Source of the DNA: Mactromeris polynyma
Lineage: Eukaryota > Mollusca > Bivalvia > Venerida > Mactridae
Assembly: GCA_032209605.1 (NCBI GenBank)
Contig: JASFXZ010000016.1
Span: 3,720,001 to 3,784,000, forward strand
Direction: 5' to 3'
Length of the DNA: 64,000 nt
The stretch's first letter is position 1. Every line of letters starts with the position of its first letter. The notes under the pieces are model-generated. The model was given only the letters and a program-made list of their open reading frames with translations. It was not told where the DNA came from and ran no database searches. This document shows, in pieces, positions 22,796 through 36,293 of the stretch. Position numbers and translations under genes: made by a program.

Positions 22796-25700
22796 TGCAA
22801 ATATTTATGTAGAACTCATGACAGTGTTTTTATAAGGAGTTTTATCTAGTGGCACCCAATTCATATTTAAATTACAGTTATTGTTGAAACATTCAGGTTG
22901 TAATATATGTGTTTTGATCTTCAGTTCAGTTTGAAAAAATATTTTTGAATTATTGCTCATTGCAGTTTTTCAAATCTTTGATAATAATTTCTACATAGGC
23001 TGAGTTTACGACAAATTTTTCTGAACAATGTCGGCCTTAGTTGCACCATGCTGTTGTCTGCCCCTTTATCTGCTTGAAAAAGTGTTTCAAGTGAGGAATA
23101 TACTACTTCAGCATTTTATTTATATTGTTGTACACATGAACTGTTAATTGTAATTAATTTTGATATGACAAGAAGGTATACCGGTAGTTTGTTATGTTTA
23201 TATGTGCATTATTTATTATCCTTGTTTTATATATATTTATTTTTTTCACAGTATTGCCCAGAGCTACCTTAATATAATGAGCATAACTTCTAATGCAATA
23301 TACATGTATTCACTTTGGGCTTTACTGTTTATATTATACAGTAAACCAATTTTCTTGACAAAATAGCAAAACGATTATTTATAACACAAAGAATCTGCAA
23401 AACATGTGTCCATTATTTGCTTAATATTTACAAATAATGCAAAAATTATTACTCAATTGTTCAGTTAAATCACTATTTTGAAGTGAAAAATTCAAAATCT
23501 CGAGACAGTTGACCAACATAAAGGGACATCATAAAAAATGAGATACCTATGTGTCAGTGCTGTCTAAATAATGAAATGTTGAAATAGTATTTTGAAATTT
23601 GAAGATAAGTTTTTGTTTTAGTTGCATATATAATTTTACTCTTATGCATGAAGAATAATGGAAATTTCCCAGATGAAGCAGTAGAAGTTATTTTCAGTAT
23701 AATTCTGTCTTCATATCCCAGGTAACTGTCTATTAAGGCTGTCATTGATAAAATGGATATCGATATATCGCCTTTTTTCTGTCGAGCGATATTCAATATG
23801 TAGGTGGTGTTTCAGTTATCCTATGGTTATCCTGTTTCAGTTGTCCTATGGTTATCCTGTTTCAGTTATCCTATGGTTATCCTGTTTCAGTTATCCTATG
23901 GTTATCCTGCGCTTCACTTAATACAGGTCACATGATCAGTTTCCATGAAACACAATGATGAAACAGTAATTCATTTATTAGAAGATTGAGCAATACATAT
24001 TTTACTCAGGTGATTTAGATATACAGGAGTCCATGCAATTGAAAAGTGATCTTAGGCTGTAAACAGAGAAAATAAGGGCTGTTCAATCAGATGTCTAAAA
24101 GAATACAGTAAATTCCAAAGAGGTTAATTGCCTTAAAGTACTTGCATTGTTTCTGTTATGTAAATGTGTTAATATGTAACTAGTGCCTGCAAATCTATGA
24201 AAAGACTGCATCAGTGCCAGATAAATTCCTGTATATACAACATGTCTACGATTCAAAAGGACATTTGTTTCCAAATTACTGAACAAAAGTAAACATTATT
24301 AGGGGAAAACAGAAAGCAGAAGGCAGCAACGTCTTTCAATATTCTACCATTTCATATACATCTGTGTCGTTGTGAATATGCTTTGTATCTTGTATGGGTC
24401 GATAACGATGCATTTATTTTTTATTCATTTGTAAAATTCAGGTCAGTGTTCGATAATTTTAACAATGATCATGAATGCTTATATTTCTTTAATTTTCATT
24501 ACGGACAAAATCTCAGGTCATATCGTTTTATTTTTATGCTACATTGTATTAAAGTATCAATTGGATTTTGTGAAACTTAGCTACACTTAAAAACCACATG
24601 AACCGTTTCCCAAAAAGCAGTCAAATATTCACCTGGGCTAAAAGTACAAATGACAAATCAATTGTGTTATCAAATATTGTTTCAACAAAACAAAACTTAT
24701 ACAAACTAGTTTTCTTTTTGCAGAAAACATAAATATGTATAAAAATAACAGAAACACATTAATTTTTTTTGACAAAGCGTGTAATGTATAATTACATCAA
24801 CCTGTAGCTTTCAAAACAATGCCGTCGAAAATCCCTTTCATGATAGAGTATCTATCTTCTGCAACAAAGACACGGGAGCTCCGCTAAAATACACCTAAAC
24901 AGTAAAACGACTATTTAGTACCATTTTCCCACTAAATAACTATTTGCCAAAGAATTTGTCTAAGAAATAGTTACAACAAAAAGTTGTTTACTATGTGGTG
25001 ATGATTTGTTTTGAACAGCTCCCATGTCAATACAGGGTATTCTAATTCATAATGGCTAATAGAATTACGAGTTATCAGCGTTTTTCTTCCCCCTGCCCAT
25101 CGCTCTAAAACACCAGTATGGCCATATCAAGTCAACTTTGGAATCTACAGACTTCATGGTGCTGCTCATTATGAATTCAGTTTTTAAAAATAATTTTTAG
25201 TCATATTTTGTAAAAAAGGATGATATTTATTGTATGTGCATATATTTATATTGTAATTGTTTATCAGTAGTAGCAACATGTTTGTATTCTGAAAGGTAGT
25301 TTTGTTCATCATTTCCTATTTTCTACAGACTTGTGAATTCTAATCTAAATGAATGGTTTATCTGTGATACTTTCCACATATTGTAAATCACGACAATATT
25401 TTTCTAATTTCAAAATTATTTTTTCTTCTAAATTTATTATTTTGTATACAGCTTTGAAATGCTTCAATTTTTGTAAATGTAGGTAATTGAGCTAATCTAC
25501 AGGTCGAACTTCAACAAGTATATTAAAAGCTGCTTAATTCTATATGATAAATAATTAACCAAACAATTGATGAACTCAACAAATAAGGATAAATAATTAA
25601 AAATGTGATAAACAACTTTATATGCGATTTGTTGTCATGAAATAAAAAAAAGATGTTTTTCTTGCCGTGTTGTATCAGATAGTTTCAGTTTTAAGTTGTT

Positions 25701-26219
25701 GATAGTTAAATGGTTAAAATATCACAAAAATAAATACTTCAAATGTATGTCCTCTGTTGTTATGTCCTCACAACCATGTTTGTTTAGAATCTGTAACACA
25801 TCTATGATGACAGGTGTTTGCTACTGAGTAAATGTGGTAAAATAAGATAAGAGTGATTTGATAATGTGACATGTACATGTCCATATTTATTTACTTGAGA
25901 ATGATTGTAAACAAACATGTTTTGTGAAATACTGTACACAAACACGATATTCTCAACTTAATTTGAATCAACAGTGCCTGAAATTTCACGCTGGAGATTG
26001 TCACTAGTTCTCTCCCTTTATCCGTTCTATAGTACATGTATATTGTATATTTAGAAGAGATAAAGGGAGAGAACTCGTGACAATCTCTTGTGGTATTTCA
26101 TACAGATTTGTGGATCCATGCATATGTGTCTCCATTTACTTGCGTGTATTTAAGCAAATTTATTAAATTTAACATAGTTCTAGAATGGAAGAATCAGCTG
26201 TAGTCAGTCAGGTTCTGTA
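22796..26219. other. ABHD4 3' region and convergent intergenic space
   Basis: AT-rich sequence between the stop codons of two convergent genes. It should hold the ABHD4 3' UTR; several AATAAA-like hexamers exist (for example near 25640 and 25727), but I cannot say which is used. A 25-bp unit (gtttcagttatcctatggtt...) is repeated four times at 23808-23908. No open frame here is convincing. Confidence 0.5.
25979..26101. mobile_element. fold-back MITE (family D), copy 1
   Basis: 'gagattgtcactagttctct' followed by 'ccctttatc' (from 25994) is the inverted complement of the sequence ending at 26087, with one mismatch over 29 bp. A weaker inverted similarity extends outward to 'tgaaat' on both sides. 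Related copies lie near 27404-27510 and 39893-39999. Confidence 0.78.
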
Positions 26220-26225
26220 TTTATT
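26220..26225 (-). promoter_or_regulatory. probable ADAT1 polyadenylation signal
   Basis: AATAAA on the minus strand, about 200 bp downstream of the ADAT1 stop codon (26422-26424). It is the first canonical hexamer I noticed after the stop. Use is inferred. Confidence 0.45.
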
Positions 26226-26421
26226 GCAGATAAGACTAGTTTTGCTTTCATCTCCACGAAGTACCAACTTGTATTGCAGTTACAATCTGTCCTTAAAAGT
26301 GCTTAAGCATAATTTCTTTTCTAGAACACAATTATGTATAAGCATAAATATTTTTATTCATCCTTTAAAACAATCAATGTATTGTCATATAAATGATGAA
26401 TCAACCACAGTGACATCAATA

Positions 26422-29400
26422 TTATTGAAAGTCCAAATATCGTGGAGGTTTATGTTCCCATGTGTCGTACACACTTCGCAACTGTTGCCAAGCATTTTGA
26501 TAGGAAATGGCGGCCATCTTGAAATCTTTATAAGTCTTCAGATTTTCATTTCTGAAAGAGGGAAACAGCATTCAGACATAGCATGGAGACATGAGGTTCC
26601 AACATTAAATAAATAACCATTTCCGATATTCAGGGGTGTCAAAGTTCGGGATTCATCTGGAAATCTGAATTCAGAGCCTTAAGAGATTGATTTTCAGATC
26701 CATGTACATCTGATGAGTTTATATGGAGGGTTGGGGTGAATCTGCTACTGAAAGAATGGAACTGAGTACAATTTTATTTTAATAAAGCATACAACAACAA
26801 CCAAGGCGTTCTGCGGACAAGTCTGTGGATGGGTTCTTTGATTCTATTTGCTTACACATTTTCGCAGACCCCCTGCTTAGTTTTCAGGATTGAGGATTTG
26901 GCTCTGTTGTCTCCCCTGGAAATTACATAAGTACAACTGATAGAATTATGTTCAATCAACTCATGTGAGAGTTCATCCCCACTTTAGATGTATGTCTGTC
27001 ATTTAACACCATTTGTTTAACCAGCTATGACATTTTTTACTCCATCACCAACACAGCCTTCCTTTTTTGACACTACAATTCACAGTATAATAATGTAAGC
27101 AGTTAAATTCAAAAGGGTCTAATGAATTAGTATACATTTCCCTTCACATTTGTGCATACCTCGTACATACACAGTTTCACATCACATACTTACTGTAATG
27201 TATCTGGTATATTATCTTTTGGTAAGGAATTCTTCAAAGATAAGAATGTCTCAAACAAGCTCTTGCTGCAAATTTGACTCCTGAAAAAGATTTGCAAGTA
27301 AGTGATGTAGGTAATTCTTATATATGAGGTGGGCATACATCATTCCTGTCTGAATTATGAATCATTTGAACACATTAACAACACATAGTGACAAGCGCAT
27401 GAGATTTCTAGAGTTCTCTCTCTTTATCCCTTCTAGAGTTCTCTCCCTTTATCCATTCTATAGTCAATTTAAGATGGTATATATAGTACTATAGGGAGAG
27501 AACTCTAGAAGGGTTAAGCATTCATGACAATCTCCTGTGATGACATGCAAGTTGATATCTGTATACACAAAATTGACCATGGCATAAAATTTTTGGTCAA
27601 ATATGCAATGCAGCTAACTTCCATAACTACAGCAACTTATTTGTAATAGATAGATACAGGATTTAAACGAGTCCAAACATATACTACCTTGCTTGCGGTT
27701 TATCCAGATTTTTGGCTGTGACACCATGTTTTCTGCCATGTGTGGTTATATCAAGTATTTCTTTACAATCACCAATCTGACACCATGTAATAGCTGAAAA
27801 TTAAAACAAAATATCTACTGTGCTATAAAACGTGTTTAACTAACAAACTTTGCAGAAAGAACAAGAGTGGCAAACTGTCACAAAATACGCCAGTCATAAA
27901 GTCTTTGACAAGAGCGGACAAGGCTAATTTGGCCAATTTTGGAAATTCAAGGGCCATAATTCCGAAGTGCCTGGGGTGATGAGGCTGGTTATCGAACTTG
28001 GCCGAGATATTATGCCCACAAACATTTTCACCAAGTTTGGTAAAGATCGGATGAAAACTCTTTGACTGAGAGAGTGGACAAGGCTAATTTGGCCAATTTT
28101 GGATAATTCAAGGGCCATAATTCCGAAGTGCCTGGGGCGATGTGGCTGGTTATCTAACTTGGCCGAGATATTATGCCCACAAACAAGATTGGATGAAAAC
28201 TCTTTGACTTAGAGAGCAGACAACATGTGGACGCCGCCCGCCACAGGTGTTCCCATAATACGTTCCGTTTTTCAAACGGGCGTATAAAATCATTTGAAAA
28301 CTTAGAAATAGTGTACAGACATTGTATGTAAAAGATCCTGCTCTTTTCTCTCCAAGTTCGATTTAGTACGTGACACCAAATATTTATTATTATTTTTATT
28401 TCAATTTGGAGTTTGACTGTTGGAAGAAATCTGGACTTATAGAAATAATTCTATGTTTGTAGACACAAATATCAAATTAACACATTGCAATTAACATACA
28501 GAATCATATAAAAATGGGTACATATCACATACAGAATTTTCTCTTTAATGTACTGTTAGTGATTTCTTTATTATACAGAGCTTTCCTGTTGTATGTGTAG
28601 AAGTTAAAAATCACATGATATTGTATTGTGCATGACGCTTGCATGTATCATGAGAATGACCTCAGCTAGACATTCTATAATAGTAATGACTAAACAACAG
28701 TAGATAAGTACAATAGATAAGTACACTATGAGTATTTGTTTACCTGACGAACATGGAACAATTTTTGAAGCTTTTCCAGATTCCGCGACCTTTCCACTGA
28801 CCTCATATTTTCCTTGTATGAATGTCAAATTACTAAAATTGAATTTGGGGCTATGTGAAATGAATCCATATGGAAGTTTGTCTATTACAGGTAAATTCCT
28901 TTCAATCAGAGCTCTGTTTACAGCAGACTCACTGTATGAACATCTGAAATACACAAATCTTGTACAAATAAAGACATAATACACAAAATTTAATGATGTT
29001 TTACCACCACAAATACATGGTATTAAAAAGTTTAAGAATCATACCCATAGCTACACTATCTGACAACATATAAAACTGTATTTTTGTATATATTTGAAAA
29101 TGACTGTACTTGCATAAGTGAACAATTAAAGTTCTGTTATTATTCTTTTTGGCGCAGTCATACTAACATGGTTTTGCTATTTGCATATCAGTGTTGTGTA
29201 AACCAATCAAATCTTACATTAACCACTAAACCAACTTCTCTTCAACAGAATGTTTGTAACCTTGATACGGATTGGATAACCTTTCGATAAGGGGTACGTT
29301 ACCTTACAGAAATCCACTGAATTTCGGTACATTTTACAGAAATCCGTTTTCCATTACCGAAAACCATTTTCCATTACCGAAAACCATTTTCCATTACAGA

Positions 29401-32400
29401 AATCAATTTTCCATTACCGAAAACCATTTTCCATTACAGAAATCCATTTTCCATTACCGAAATCCACTTCTAATACAACATCTGCACTATATATTGTTAA
29501 TTCTTGTTATAATATTAAATATTAGGTTTCACAACAACTTGAACAAGATTGCAATTTGTTTGCTTCAGATTGCGCCAACCATCTTTTTACAAGATATTTC
29601 TTGTTTTAAAATCGTCTCACCTGCCTATGGTAACTGAGGTGAGGTAGATGGGTGAAGACAAGAAATGTGATAGCAGTGCACCTTGACAGCCAAGAACATT
29701 CCATCTGGCCATCTTGTCACTGCAAGACATTGATAGAGTTCTCTCCCCTCTGCCAGGCTTTATCCTGTGATGCAAATAACAATAGCATTTACAAAGTAAA
29801 AATATAATTAAAAGGGTATGTATGTACTGCACATGTTCCATATTGTGAATACAGCGTGTGACAATGTTGCATATGTTATACTAAGAGACATCAAGAAACA
29901 ACAAATTAAATGGAATGCTTTAGACATATTTTGTCTAAACATGACATCATAGCAAGCTAGTACATGTAGCTTCAATATCATGAATAGTTGAACACTTCCT
30001 TTGTATACCATCTTTTCCTTGTCATGGGACATGTAGTTGTTCCTTGAGGCAGGGATTTTATATAAACTATGCTTGGTACCAGTCAGATTTCTGCTCAGAG
30101 ATTGAATAAAGTTTTCGATAAACCTAAAGAAACATTATTTTAATACACCGTTTCATAATTAGGCCATCCTTAAAAAATGTTTGTTTGGAAAAATCCGTCC
30201 CAGCAAAATTTAGGTGAGGTATTTCTTTTTTTATGGTCCTACTAGTGTTGTATTATTAATACACTGCTATAAATCCAACTTAGAATCCTCAAAAAATGTT
30301 GGAGTATGGGCCATTTTCATGAGTAGGTAGGGCTATACCAAACGAACATTTATTAAGAATGGCCTCATATATAATGGGACACAACAAAGTACCTGAATCA
30401 TTCTAATTCATATTATAACAAATATGGAATTATTAAAAAAAAATTCATCTTCACATGACTCAACATTTAGGAAATACCTGAATGCTCCAATCACATGATA
30501 ATCTATTCCTGTACCCAGTGGATCTTGTAATCCATTGCTGACACACTTTGCACCTGTTCTGTGTATATCACCTGTATTAAACAAGTACACAGAATATGAC
30601 AACAATTGCAAACAAAATATAACTAATTCCAAGTGCAATGTCCAACAAACATATTCCAGATTGAAAAGTTTATAAATCTGAATATTAAAGCAATCATACT
30701 AAAGCTTGTATTGATCATTTATTCTCATTTATACAACCACTGCATTTATTCCTTCACTTTTCTACTGACATAATTGTTTATTGTACAAGGTGGAAGTTTT
30801 TTTATAGCATTTTGCTTTTTTCTTATCAGTCTTGTGGTAAATTATTAATGCATACATCAAAATAGCATTCATTGGACAAACAATAATCATTGGTGCTAAA
30901 ACAATAAGAGAAATTGATCAATTGATGTTCTGCTGAATTTTCACTGTACATTAATAAGATGAATTTACGAAAACCTCATGCCAAATATAAAGGTTTGTTA
31001 CTGATATTACAATATTAAAATTAATGAAAACACGTACCTATAGGACCATCTGTAACGGACTGGTTTATTTCTGTGTTTGTAAGTGTAGAGCAATTTTTAT
31101 TATCACTACCAGCTGATGACACAGTACTTGGACATATGTCTGTCTTACATTTCTTGTTACTAGTTACTAAATTGTCATCCAATTCTGCTTCCTTTCTTTT
31201 CCCATCTGGTACTTTATCTGAACAGCGTTTCTTCTCAGAAATGTTTAATCTATCAGAGTCAGCACTATTAACAGAAGGTGAAGCATTTGCAGTCATTGTT
31301 TTTGAAGTCAAATCCCCTGAATATAAAGCTTTAGTAGACTTTTTGCTACAAGAAATGGTGTTTGCAGTACATGTATTATCATAACAACTTATATTGTCTG
31401 ATGTAGAATCACAGACAGTCAAATCACCAGAGCTTGATTCATTAGCACCTACTTCTTGAGAAGCTTTTCCAATATCCATCGTTGTCTTAGTTACCTCTTG
31501 CCCAACAGTCAATTTCACAGACTCTTCATGTTTTGTACCAATACTGTTGTCATTAACATTTCTGGTTTCTTCAATGTGAATTTCTTCAGCAGCTTTTTCC
31601 TTCTCACATTGAATATCGCCTACTGTGTCTCCATCTTTCCTCAACACTGTTTGTTTGTCAACATGGTCACTTACAGATTTCCTACTTTGTGCTTGTACAA
31701 TACATTTACTACTTATCTTTGCTTCTGGGGTTGCATTGGAATCATGGTACATGGACGAAGAACCCAAGTCACTGTCCGTGCCGTTTCTGGGAAATATTGA
31801 AGCATCACCACCTATTAAACAGACAAAAAAATCTGAATTCCCTAAACTTTTACAGTTTTATGGTGTTTTATTTTTCAAACAAACTAATTCTTTAAAAAAA
31901 TTATTATAAGGTGAAGCATAGCTTAAATACATGTACTTAAATTCATGCAATTATTGTTTACTGAAAAACAACAGTATACTTTGCTCAAACTTAATTGATA
32001 GTCAAAGCATTTTCGAGAGGTCCTAGCTGTAATATATTTTTGCAGAAAGAAAAACTAATTATGTAATACAATGATAAAGATAGAGGAATAGCATGTTTAA
32101 TCTCCTATCCTGGACAATTACAGTACCAAATATATAGTACATTCAGCCTCCATCCTGTACAGTCTGACCTCGTTCATTAGAATTCATCGGGTCCGAACTT
32201 TGATTTTGAATAATGCATGGTTTCGAATAGCCTATTAAAATTCAATGTGCCTAAGAAGATACAATGGGACCTGATATTTATTTCGTAAGATACCAAGTAT
32301 TAGGATAGAAGGTTGGCGAATAAACGAAGTCCGATTGTATTTATGTTGGGAAGTAGTCAGTTGCTATCAAACGAATAAGTAAGTTCAGATGGGAAACCTC

Positions 32401-34980
32401 TGCACAATGGAAACCAATCTCACTGATTAGAGTCACTAAAATACTGTTACAGCAGCAGTAAAGCTAGTACCATAGATAAAGATTACATTTATGATCTCCT
32501 TACATGGTGTGTTTGATGTATACATGTGGAAACAGATTCCATCCTTCAGTTTGCAGACATTGTCAGCTGTCCACTCCAGTATCTCACTTCTACCAGTTTT
32601 GTATAAATCAAGAAGTTCACTGTACAGATACCTGTTATAAACAAATCACTGTTAATAACGAAACTGTATTAAATTTTCACACTAGCCAAAATCACACAAA
32701 TAATTGGTTAGTTCTGAAATATGTGCAGGTTTTTTGCAACATACTGACAAATAGATGGCCTGGAAGGTGGGGATTCTTATATACTTATTCATTTGTTTGT
32801 TCATTTATACATTCATTTGTATAGGCACAGAGCTCACTACTAGCCATAAAATGCAATCAGAACAAACACTAGGGTCGACTGGGTTACAGAAACAGACATA
32901 TTGTTTTAGGACTTATCATGCATAATTATAATAATTATATTAGTAATAATGAAAATAATGAAACATATCAAATTTTAGTATAGACAAAGTAAACAAATAA
33001 GGCTGGAAAATAATGTTCTTAAATCATACAGTGAAGGTCAAGTTCGCAAGATAAATAATTTTCTGTCCTGCCATATACATGTATACTATATTGATATCAA
33101 TATATTATCCAACCATTACTGAAATCATGATTGATCATTTCTTTACAGCATTATCAAGTCGGGCGAAGTCAGATAGAATTTTTCCAAAGATGTGAAACGG
33201 TAGTTATACTAGTGTAATAAACAGGCTGTATTTACGATTAAATATGGCAATTTCCACAGGAATTTTCAGCTCATAATATACTCACCTTATCATTCCACGC
33301 CTAGCCAGAACTTCTGCATGACTATCATTCAGTACCTCACCTAAATTGGGAGATCAACATCTTAACTAGTTGCACATACAATCTACCTTCTGCTGTATAT
33401 CAAGAATGATGAATGTGGGCATTAAAACATGGCAGCACATTCCCAAGGCACTGATTGGTCTGCAGATGATATTCTCTGAGGGACGCTTCTATACAATAAG
33501 TGATCCCCGATAAGTGATCTCAACCATCAGTCTTATCATGTTTGTAATGATGTCCCAGCTCGTAGTTAACATACATGTAGTCAGATGTGAAGTACAACAA
33601 ACAAATAACATGGAAGGTTTCATGCTCTCTTATTCCACAACTAACCTCTTTACCAAAGTACAGATAACTCTTGCAAACATTCATACATAAGACCATAGCA
33701 GTTATCTCCCCTACATTAGCATCAACCCTGCTTTCAGTTACGGCAAACAATTGGGAATGTTTTGTATCTCTGACCCACCGTATCACATTCACTGCACACA
33801 GGGAACTAAATTGCAAATGTTACGTAACGTTAGCTGCAAACACCTTCACTGAACACAGGGCAGTAGTGATAAAGCTAGTCAGAGTTGTCTACTTGATACA
33901 GCATTCTAGTGATGTTGTGAAGAATTCATTCTTATTAAGTATAAATGTGGATAGCAGTAACTTAATACAATAACTTATAACTACAATAAACTTTTAATTA
34001 CACATGCAAAATGGAAACAGAATTACCTGTCCTACTCATTTTTGATGGCCCGATACATTTTGATCCGGTGGCAAGCGAAACAACTTTAAACCTTTTTTCT
34101 GAAATAGAAAAACAAAGTACACTGCCACACAAAAAAACTTAATTCAGCATCGAATGCCAAGTAAATTTTCACACATGTGACTTTTGTCTAGCTTCTCACA
34201 GCAGAACATTTAATAGACTTTTGAAAATTTCTAAATACTTTACAGTATAGTATACACAGAAGTATGATAACCAAACTAAGGGTTTACATATTGTTGGGTG
34301 TTAAACATATTTGTTTATGATCATAACCACTACCTTATAAACTGGTCCTATGCTTTTATCATTTGTTACAGTTAAAGGTGAAAAGCCAAAGTTTTGAGCT
34401 TAAGTGTGTTTGTAACCTTTGCAATAGTTAGTAAATTCCATTTATCTATTGATAGTATGAATGGAACTGGACATTTTACATGATTGCTTCCCATGTAATG
34501 AGTCCCTGTGTGAATTTTCCATGACCTCTAGTCAGAACACATTCAATATAGTCTTAACAGTCAGAAATATTGGTAAATACCACTGAAGTTTTCAATTGCC
34601 TGGATCTTTAAAACTGTTCAACTGGAGTAAAACGTATTTTTTTATAACACAACTATTAATTCAGAAGTACTGCCAGGTTGTCATAGCATGGCCATGCATT
34701 TTCTGACTTTCAAATCGCCTGTATAGGATTCATACGAAAGTTACAACCAAATAAAAGTTTAACGTTGTGATCGCCTGTTCTAACATAATGTTATGTTCCA
34801 TTGGATCTCTGCATTCTAAGCTATAATCAAACTACCTTTTTCAAACTGTAATATAACACCAGCAAGCAGTGTCCATTCCTTGTTGGCCTGTGGTTTCCCT
34901 GAACGTGGCAGTTTGGCATATTTATCCAGACACAACTTTGCGATCTTATCACCAAAGTCATCAGAATCATTTAAATCCAT
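26422..34980 (-). CDS. ADAT1: tRNA-specific adenosine deaminase 1
   Basis: Eleven coding exons (minus strand): 34980-34836, 34098-34027, 33340-33286, 32631-32504, 31811-31038, 30571-30478, 29764-29621, 28943-28744, 27793-27688, 27280-27194 and 26551-26422. All are GT-AG and sum to 1,935 nt, 644 residues plus TAA. An in-frame TAG stands directly before the ATG (possibly also a splice acceptor), fixing the start. ADAT1 converts A37 to inosine in eukaryotic tRNA-Ala. The zinc-deaminase residues are visible: [11 protein letters not shown] (exon 3; His ligand and catalytic Glu), PCGDASIFP (across exons 4/5) and [18 protein letters not shown] (exon 7). KCIGPSKM and HRTGAKCV are further family motifs. 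The C-terminus ([17 protein letters not shown]) matches the family end. Exon 5 encodes about 258 residues of Ser/Thr/Lys/Glu-rich, probably disordered sequence, making the protein longer than the human one (about 500 aa). Confidence 0.95.
27404..27510. mobile_element. fold-back MITE (family D), copy 2
   Basis: In ADAT1 intron 9 (between the exons at 27688 and 27280). 'gagttctctccctttatcc' and the complementary 'agggagagaactc' face each other, with an extra tandem 'ttctagagttctctc' on the left side. 'atgacaatctcctgt' to the right matches the flank of copy 1. Confidence 0.65.
27861..28289. repeat. dispersed repeat (family G), copy 1
   Basis: Starts 'acaagagtggcaaactgtca' and ends 'aacgggcgtataaaa'. 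It contains two tandem segments around 'gggccataattccgaagtgc' and 'attatgcccacaaacatttt'. Closely similar to 47140-47637 in the same orientation. The matching ends show that it is one defined element. It lies in ADAT1 intron 8. Confidence 0.85.
29150..29605. mobile_element. MITE family C, copy 2 (inverted, truncated, expanded)
   Basis: In ADAT1 intron 7. It matches the element at 6361-6866 in opposite orientation: 'ttttgctatttgcatatcag', 'aaccaatcaaatctta', 'cggattgg..aacctttcgat' and the end 'caagatatttcttgtt' at 29605. The left arm is shortened, and part of the right arm has become a short 20-bp tandem array. Confidence 0.8.
29330..29470. repeat. 20-bp minisatellite inside MITE family C
   Basis: About seven copies of 'aaatccattttccattaccg', with variants aaaacc/aaatca and ccg/cag. 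The unit comes from the 'taccaaaatccattttg' segment of the MITE arm, which is single-copy at 6740-6760. Confidence 0.85.
32160..32337. mobile_element. pogo-like MITE (family B), copy 1
   Basis: 178 bp flanked by TA on both sides (32158-32159 and 32338-32339). The left end is 'cagtctgacctcgttcatt' and the right end 'aataaacgaagtccgattg'. Similar throughout to 42848-43021 (shared 'gataccaagta' and 'aagaagatac'). In ADAT1 intron 4. Confidence 0.72.
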
Positions 34981-36293
34981 CTACAAGTAAAACTAAAAGT
35001 TAACAAATTTTCTGTAAATACCTACATGCATTTCATTTGTTGCAAATGCAGTAGAGACACATATAAATTTTGAAATTGCAGCAGTGAGCATAATGATAAT
35101 GTTGCAACAGCATTCCTCACTCATTACCACCATATTATATACATGTAATAATTAAACAAGACAGACATACTAGAATTCGATCTCCACTCATTATGTTATG
35201 TGTCTTTGGCACTACTAATGTCAGAGAATCTTTGGATCTTAAATTCCTACTCAGTATGTACACCTTCAGCATGGAGTTCTTTCAGCACTAAGGAGATGAG
35301 GCTGAAGGGGAAAGTTTGTGTCACAATGTGAACAGCAGCATGTTACCACGGACCTATATACCTATATAGGTCCGTGATGCTACACATGCTGTAATTTGTT
35401 TAACATGGGGTAAGGCACAACATTAAGGAGGCATAGCAATAAATAGTCCAACTTAAAAGTCACAAGAGAATTCACAAAGAATTTTGGGGCATCACTTGTA
35501 AGGAATTGTCTAACGTGTGACTGTCCAATATTTCAGAGTTGGACATAAGCAGACCAACACTTCCATATCCATGCTGTTAGTACACTTAGCAGAGATCTGA
35601 GATTTCTCATTCTGTAGGTATATAGTGCTTGTGATTCACCAATCTTTCACATTGCTTGGAATTGTTTTTCGATATAATTCTGTCATCCAGGGTCTAACTT
35701 AAGTATTTTCAGCAAGGCAACATAAATTTCAAATGGATGCAATGCCTCATTCCGATAAACATAATTGATCGGTTTGAATGATATGTAGACTAGAGAAACC
35801 TGAAAACTACACGTGTTATGTCAATTGGCCGAGGTACGAAACAATACCCACCTAATGAATGTTACGATCTAACTGAACATATTACTTTAGGACTTCAATC
35901 CCATCATTTGCAAATGGCGTTTAATATTAACGGGAAATAACTCACGAATCTACACACCAATTACTTGATTACACATATGTAAGGGGAGATCACTGCGTAT
36001 GAGATTGAAGTGTACAATGATCATTTTTAACGTATTTTGAAAAGAATTTATGTAGATTCATAGATGGAATTAGAACTCTCCTGCACGTATCATATATACA
36101 TTGTTTGTTCCAGTATTGTGCTGAGTGAATGAAGTAGCTTTACCTTTAACTCGTGTCCAAGGATTTGTGTTTCAAGTAATTACACCGCTTAGTTATCAAT
36201 GTGCTTAAAAAATACGATTATATAATGTTTATACGTACATAATGTGCAATATTTAAATTACTCACATATATGGAACGCCAAATATACATGAAT
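34981..36293. other. region upstream of ADAT1
   Basis: Should contain the ADAT1 promoter and perhaps a 5' untranslated exon. A small perfect hairpin (cacggacctata/tataggtccgtg, 35346-35375) is the only defined structure I see. No coding frame can be supported. Confidence 0.5.

Noticed and set aside
29728..29750. A fourth family D MITE arm (gagttctctcccc)
   Set aside because: It is coding sequence of ADAT1 exon 7 (GRGERTLS), conserved in the protein family; the similarity is chance.
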